Made by a program: the position numbers and the translations under genes
The notes under the pieces: generated by a model
What the model saw: only the letters and a program-made list of their open reading frames with translations
Told to the model about the DNA's origin: nothing
Databases searched by the model: none
Assembly: GCA_020440645.1 (NCBI GenBank)
Contig: JAGRNR010000001.1
Coordinates: forward strand, 124,001-188,000
From: JAHEFU01 sp020440645
GTDB lineage: Bacteria; 4484-113; JAFGCY01
Direction of reading: 5' to 3'
DNA length: 64,000 bases
In this document: piece by piece, positions 59,872 to 64,000 of the stretch
Position numbering within the stretch: position 1 is the first letter of the stretch
How the letters are laid out: each line of letters opens with the position of its first letter

Positions 59872-61709
59872 TGCGGTTATTCCGCCTAAGCCTGCTCCTG
59901 CTGGCACTGCTGCTGGCAAACCTGCCAGTCCATGCACAGGATCCGGCTACCCAGCAACCCAGCCCCAAGGAAGAGAACGAAGGCGCTCCCAGCGAGCGCG
60001 GTACAAGGCGCAACTCAGATCCGCACCTGCAGTACAAGGAAAACGTGGAGTTGCGGATCTCGCAGATTGAGCTGAGTGAGTTCCCCACAGTGCGTGCCTT
60101 CATCTCTGTGGCTGACGAAGGCGGCATTCCCGTGCGCACCCTGCAGGCTGAGGACTTCGTAATCACGGAGAACAACCAGCCAGTGGAGAACGTGCGTTTT
60201 GCCAACCGGGACGAGCTTGACCTGCCACTTTCCATCATGTTCGTTGTCGACGTCAGCGGCAGCATGCTTGGCATCAACCCGCAGGAAGGCGTACCCACCC
60301 CGCTGGACCTCGAAAAGGAAGCCATCCGCGAGTTCGTCTCGCAGCTCAGTGCACGCGACAGGGTCGGACTAGTCACCTTCTCTGATGCAGCCTATTCCCC
60401 TGTGCGCATGACCAGTGACCACCAGCAGCTACTGGCGGAGCTGGACTACCTCGCAGCCTGGGGCCAGACAACGCTGTGGGACGGCCTGAAGGTCGGCATT
60501 GAGGACCTAAACGCGGATACCACTGAGGCCCGCAAGGCGCTGATCGTGCTGTCGGACGGTGTTGACACCAACAGCCTCGAAACCCTGCAGACCGTGATCC
60601 AGCTCTACGAAGCTGAGGCGATGAGCCAGAACAAGGGCTTCTCGATCTACACCCTCGCACTTGGCGACCAGGTCAATCGCTCTGCCCTGCAGCAGCTTGC
60701 CAAGCGCACCGGCGGCATGCATCTCGACAGCCCGACTGCTGACAAACTCAATGAGGTCTACCAGAGCATCCTCAACCAGATCCAGAATGAGTACCTGATC
60801 GAATACACCTCTGTTGCCGCAGCTGAGCAGGGCAAGATCATGGACATCTCCGCCAGCCTGAACAATGTGCGCAGCACGATCCCCGGCGAGTACACCTATC
60901 GCAGCCCCGGCCTCGCCCAGGCGCTAGGACGCGCCCTGATCCCGGGACTGGTCGCCATTGCACTTGTACTGGTGCTGCTGGTCATTGCCACCATCTACAA
61001 GATCAGCCGGAGAGTATGGCTGACCATGCAGATCACGGCGCTTGAGGGCAAGGATTATGTGATCGGCACGGACGGGATTGAGATCGGCACCAGCGAACTC
61101 TGCCAGCTTCGTGTTGCCAGTGACCCCGGCATGCTGCCGATGCATGCCAGCATCCGCGAGACCAGTGATGGCTACCTGCTGGAAGTCAGCGATCCCGATT
61201 CTCCGATCCTCTTCGGCGGCGCACTGCTGGCAAAGAAGCTCCTGCGCAGTGGCGACGCATTCATGCTAGGCACCACCAGTTTCGTGTTCAACGAAAAGGA
61301 ACTGCGGGAAGGCGAAGGCCGGGTTGAGGAAGCCCGCTACTACCGGGAGGAACAGCTCGGGCAGATCACCGAGCAGGACATGCTGTCCGGCAAGCAATCA
61401 GCCCGTAGCGGCGGCAAACCATCAGCCATGCTGGGTTCAGGTGGTCCTTATGATGGACAGCGCTTCGAACTCGCTGAAGGTGAAAATGTTATTGGCCGCA
61501 CCGAAGGCAACATCGTCCTCGGTCAGGATTCGCAGGTCAGCCGCAGGCATTGCGTGGTCACACTGACGAAGGACACCGCCAGCATTGTGGACAATGGCAG
61601 CAGTAATGGCACCAGTGTCAACGGTCAACGCCTGCAGCCCGGCATGTCGCAGCAGATCAGCCGTGGCGACACACTGACCATCGGCAGCAGCCAGTATCGG
61701 CTAGAATAG
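59871..61709 (+). CDS. Membrane protein with extracytoplasmic VWA domain and two cytoplasmic FHA domains
   Basis: 612 residues. Signal peptide (LFRLSLLLLALLLANLPVHA); a charged linker; a beta segment (ISQIELSEFPTVRAFISVADE); then a von Willebrand A domain near 120-300 with an intact MIDAS (DVSGSM near 127-132, T and D of the metal site downstream in GQTTLWDG and LSDGVDTN). A membrane helix spans about 350-372 (LIPGLVAIALVLVLLVIATIY). The cytoplasmic part has a first, degenerate FHA near 390-480 (GIEIGTSELCQLRV...) and a second with full signature near 525-600 (VIGRTEGNI, VSRRHCVVTL, DNGSSNGTSVNG). It pairs with the FHA protein upstream. Such proteins may link external binding to phospho-signalling inside. 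Confidence 0.88.
   Translation: MRLFRLSLLLLALLLANLPVHAQDPATQQPSPKEENEGAPSERGTRRNSDPHLQYKENVELRISQIELSEFPTVRAFISVADEGGIPVRTLQAEDFVITENNQPVENVRFANRDELDLPLSIMFVVDVSGSMLGINPQEGVPTPLDLEKEAIREFVSQLSARDRVGLVTFSDAAYSPVRMTSDHQQLLAELDYLAAWGQTTLWDGLKVGIEDLNADTTEARKALIVLSDGVDTNSLETLQTVIQLYEAEAMSQNKGFSIYTLALGDQVNRSALQQLAKRTGGMHLDSPTADKLNEVYQSILNQIQNEYLIEYTSVAAAEQGKIMDISASLNNVRSTIPGEYTYRSPGLAQALGRALIPGLVAIALVLVLLVIATIYKISRRVWLTMQITALEGKDYVIGTDGIEIGTSELCQLRVASDPGMLPMHASIRETSDGYLLEVSDPDSPILFGGALLAKKLLRSGDAFMLGTTSFVFNEKELREGEGRVEEARYYREEQLGQITEQDMLSGKQSARSGGKPSAMLGSGGPYDGQRFELAEGENVIGRTEGNIVLGQDSQVSRRHCVVTLTKDTASIVDNGSSNGTSVNGQRLQPGMSQQISRGDTLTIGSSQYRLE
61702..61707 (+). promoter_or_regulatory. -10 box of a leaderless promoter for rdgB
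   Basis: TAGAAT overlaps the final codons of the VWA-FHA gene and ends 6 nt before the GTG at 61714. Confidence 0.45.
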
Positions 61710-61713
61710 CGCC

Positions 61714-62316
61714 GTGATCATCATTGCCAGCCAGAATGAGGGCAAGGTGCGCGAAGTGGCCGCCCTGCCTGCCGCCAGCGGCCTGGACCTGCGCCCGATT
61801 TCCGCATTTGATGCCTGCCCGGATGTTGTCGAGGACGGCACCACCTGCGAGGAGAACGCAGTCATCAAGGCAGTCAAGTACAGCCTCTGGCTGAAGCGCA
61901 CGCACGATGTATCTGCCCCGGTGATTGCCGAGGACAGCGGGCTGATGGTTTTCTCCCTGATGGGCTGGCCCGGTGTGCACAGTGCTCGGATTGCCGAAAC
62001 CGACGTGGAACGCAACTGGATGGTGCTTGACAGGCTGTCCGGCAAGCGTGATCGCAGTGCCCAGTTCCTGGCCTACACTGCGCTCGCTGTCAACGGCGTG
62101 CTGGTGGATAGCTGGCGCGGCAGCGTGACCGGTGCGATTGCCGAGGAACCGCGTGGAAACAATGGCTTCGGCTACGACCCGATCTTCATTGACCTGCGCA
62201 GCGGCCGGACTTTTGCTGAGCTGAGCAAGCAGGAAAAGAATGAACTGAGCCACCGCAACCAGGCCTGGACACAGGCCTTTGACTACTTGAAACTGCACCA
62301 GTCCATCGTCAGATGA
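61714..62316 (+). CDS. rdgB: XTP/dITP diphosphatase (RdgB/HAM1 family)
   Basis: RdgB hydrolyses non-canonical purine triphosphates (ITP, dITP, XTP) and prevents their incorporation in DNA. 200 residues. Seen: IIIASQNEGKVREV at 2-15, a TCEENAVIKAVKY segment, PVIAEDSGLMV near 69-79 with the catalytic Asp, and GNNGFGYDPIFI near 149-160 with a SHRNQAW end. The start is GTG. It converges with the DUF58 gene, overlapping by 8 nt. Confidence 0.95.
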   Translation: MIIIASQNEGKVREVAALPAASGLDLRPISAFDACPDVVEDGTTCEENAVIKAVKYSLWLKRTHDVSAPVIAEDSGLMVFSLMGWPGVHSARIAETDVERNWMVLDRLSGKRDRSAQFLAYTALAVNGVLVDSWRGSVTGAIAEEPRGNNGFGYDPIFIDLRSGRTFAELSKQEKNELSHRNQAWTQAFDYLKLHQSIVR

Positions 62317-63631
62317 GGTTGCGGGCCTTGACCTGCAGGTACTGGTCCACCACGGCCCCATTGAGTTTTTCCGCAGCCACGTTGACGATCAGGCAACCGC
62401 GGCTGCGCAGTTCCTGGATAGAGCGCCGCTTCTGTTCAAGCAGCACCTCTGCGCTGGCCTTGATGAATGCATCATCCTGGTTGTGCGTGCGCTGTCTCGC
62501 CATGCGCTCGATCTCCGGGTCGTCGAGGATCACGATCACCGGCAGGTGTGTGCGCGCCAGGCGACTGAGGTTGGCAACCGCCCGCTTGCTGGACACGCTG
62601 TCTACGAGGTCCGTGAACAGCACCACCAGCCCACGCTTGCTGTGCCTGGAGCGCAGCATGGCCAGTACCCGTGCATAGTCACTCTCGACGAACTCGGCCT
62701 GCAGGTCGAACACGGACTCGATGATCGCATCAAGCTGTCGCGGCCGGCGCGCCGGTGGCACATAACGCCTGGTCTCGCTCGAGAATGCCATCAGGCCCAC
62801 CCGGTCCTTCTGCGACAGGGCGAGGTAGGCCAGCTGCACAGCCGCATCAAGGTAACGGTCCAGCCGTGGCCGGCCGGCGATCTCCGTGTGCATCAGGCGG
62901 CCGCAGTCGATCAGCAGCATCAGGTCACGGCTCTGGTCCACCTGGAACTGGTTGACAACGGGCTTGCCGCGCCGAGCGGTGGCCTTCCAGTTCATGCTGC
63001 GGTACTCGTCGTCCGGCGTGTAATCACGCAGGTGGTCGAAGTCCGTGCCACGTCCGTACTTGCGGCTATGGTGCTGGCCGATGCCCCACAGCTTACGGCG
63101 GTGCGCGAACAGGTCCCCGCCCTTCAGCTCCTCGATCAGCGGATAGACCCGCACCTTCTGCTGTGGTTCGATCCGCAGCTGGTTGACCCAGAGCTGCAGT
63201 CCGGCGAGGATCCGCAGGCCGATGCCACCGAGGTCCTGTTCGCCACGGTCCAGGCAGCGCACCACCATGGGCAATTCACAGGTCTCACCCGCCGCCGCGC
63301 TGGCCCAGCCCGGGGCCACGCTCTTGCGGAACTGCGGGAAGCTGTCCTCGAACACGCGGAAGCGGATGGGCATCCGGCTGCCATTGCTCAGCAGGTGCAC
63401 GCCGCTGCGCGGCAGCTCAACCGTCACAGTGCCGGGAAAGTCACGATCAATGCTGATCCTGCCCCGCAGCATGCTGCGTGTCGCCAGCAGGTCGACGACC
63501 GCCACCATGATCGCCAGCAGCCCGAGCATGCTGACGATCCCGAAGGCCGGTTGCCAGAAATATCCCACCAGCGCGAGGGCCACCAGCACGAGGCCGGCCT
63601 GCCCCATCCGCGGCGAGGGGAAACTCAGCAA
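62309..63631 (-). CDS. DUF58 domain-containing protein
   Basis: 440 residues. Two N-terminal membrane helices (LVLVALALVGYFWQPAFGIVSMLGLLAIMVAVVDLL), then an outer beta-sandwich (TVTVELPRSGVHLLSNGSRMPIRFRV) and the DUF58 core (RKYGRGTDFDHLRDYTPDDEYRSMNWKATARRGKPVV). A VWA-like fold follows (MLLIDCGRLMHTE, VVLFTDLVD). DUF58 proteins usually act with a MoxR AAA+ ATPase, which is not in this window. The TTG start at 63631 lies 3 bp after the M20 peptidase stop; an ATG at 63607 is possible. Confidence 0.9.
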   Translation of the reverse strand: MLSFPSPRMGQAGLVLVALALVGYFWQPAFGIVSMLGLLAIMVAVVDLLATRSMLRGRISIDRDFPGTVTVELPRSGVHLLSNGSRMPIRFRVFEDSFPQFRKSVAPGWASAAAGETCELPMVVRCLDRGEQDLGGIGLRILAGLQLWVNQLRIEPQQKVRVYPLIEELKGGDLFAHRRKLWGIGQHHSRKYGRGTDFDHLRDYTPDDEYRSMNWKATARRGKPVVNQFQVDQSRDLMLLIDCGRLMHTEIAGRPRLDRYLDAAVQLAYLALSQKDRVGLMAFSSETRRYVPPARRPRQLDAIIESVFDLQAEFVESDYARVLAMLRSRHSKRGLVVLFTDLVDSVSSKRAVANLSRLARTHLPVIVILDDPEIERMARQRTHNQDDAFIKASAEVLLEQKRRSIQELRSRGCLIVNVAAEKLNGAVVDQYLQVKARNLI

Positions 63632-63634
63632 TTC

Positions 63635-64000
63635 CTAGTACTCGGCGAGCAGCCTCTTGGCCACGCGGTACATCAGCTCATTGCCGATGGCCATTGCATC
63701 CTCGTCAATGTTGAACTTCGGATGATGGTGCGGATAGATACATTCCTTCTCGGTATTGGCGGCACCGACGAAGGCGAATGCGCCAGGCACCTCCGCGAGG
63801 AAATCGCTGAAGTCCTCGGCACCCATCGTCTGCTGGTCATCCGCCACGTTCTCCGCACCAACGATCGCGATCGCCTCCTCGCGCACCAGCTCCGCCACCC
63901 GTGCATCGTTCACAGTGGCAACCTGCTCATGGGAGTAGTCAATGTCGGCATTGCAACCAAGCGAGTCTGCAATTCCGTTCACCACCTCGTGGATGCGACG
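63635..64000 (-). CDS. M20-family amidohydrolase/peptidase, C-terminal part
   Basis: The gene runs off the right edge; its last 121 codons are here. TMGAEDFSDFLAEVPGAFAFVGA followed by YPHHHPKFNIDEDAMAIGNELMYRVAKRLL is the metal-binding C-terminus of M20D enzymes (hippurate hydrolase, N-acyl-amino-acid or indole-acetyl-amino-acid amidohydrolases). The Glu-Asp (AEDF) and the C-terminal His are zinc/manganese ligands. It is co-directional with DUF58. The substrate cannot be told from this fragment. Confidence 0.9.
   Translation of the reverse strand, partial: RRIHEVVNGIADSLGCNADIDYSHEQVATVNDARVAELVREEAIAIVGAENVADDQQTMGAEDFSDFLAEVPGAFAFVGAANTEKECIYPHHHPKFNIDEDAMAIGNELMYRVAKRLLAEY

Overview
The window is a gene-dense stretch of a bacterial chromosome with moderately high GC by eye. 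It holds about 54 protein genes, two tRNAs, one large gene-poor repeat patch, and no rRNA, CRISPR array, prophage or recognisable insertion sequence. The cell appears diderm: it encodes a TolC-type outer-membrane channel, an RND pump with its adaptor, and several lipoproteins. Other traits do not look proteobacterial. The cell-division cluster (murC-ddl-ftsQ-ftsA-ftsZ-yggS-sepF-RNase J) carries SepF and RNase J. The primary sigma factor is short. Many genes have a TANNNT box about 6 nt before the start codon, which implies leaderless mRNAs. I infer an uncultured diderm lineage near Armatimonadota, Eremiobacterota or other Terrabacteria-type phyla, but the species cannot be named from this window.

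Layout. 1-5059: selenocysteine machinery on the minus strand (selD-selA-selB, overlapping genes). selD is itself read through an in-frame UGA. A divergent cysteine desulfurase and murB follow. 5074-10485: soluble transhydrogenase, two unknown membrane proteins (one with a RanBP2-type zinc ribbon) and NAD-dependent DNA ligase. 10486-11340: repeat-rich, gene-free DNA ending in an unusual tRNA-His. 11391-21645: sucC, then a copper-efflux operon in which genes for three NosL domains and several heavy-metal-binding domains lie between a TolC-like channel and a CusB/CusA pump. 21674-31126: secreted or envelope proteins: a lipoprotein, a PAP2 phosphatase, pirin, a metallophosphoesterase and a 1478-residue subtilase lipoprotein with dockerin-like repeats. 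31152-36984: an SDR enzyme, a PerR-katG peroxide-defence operon with a palindromic operator, a TrxR-like oxidoreductase and tRNA-Glu.

37047-48344: glyA with an ABC-2 permease, an orphan HicB-like protein, and the division cluster on the minus strand. 48472-55091: a Cache-domain membrane protein without an output domain, pyrimidine-nucleoside phosphorylase, and a three-gene operon (isoaspartyl peptidase, DUF4127, FAD oxidoreductase). 55321-64000: rpoD with a strong terminator, a shikimate-kinase-like P-loop protein with a bitopic membrane partner, a cyclase, a pair of membrane FHA/VWA proteins, rdgB, a DUF58 protein and the end of an M20 peptidase.

The features most worth attention are the Sec-containing SelD, the tRNA-His lacking G-1 with U72/A73, the NosL-rich copper pump operon, and the recurrent leaderless promoter architecture.
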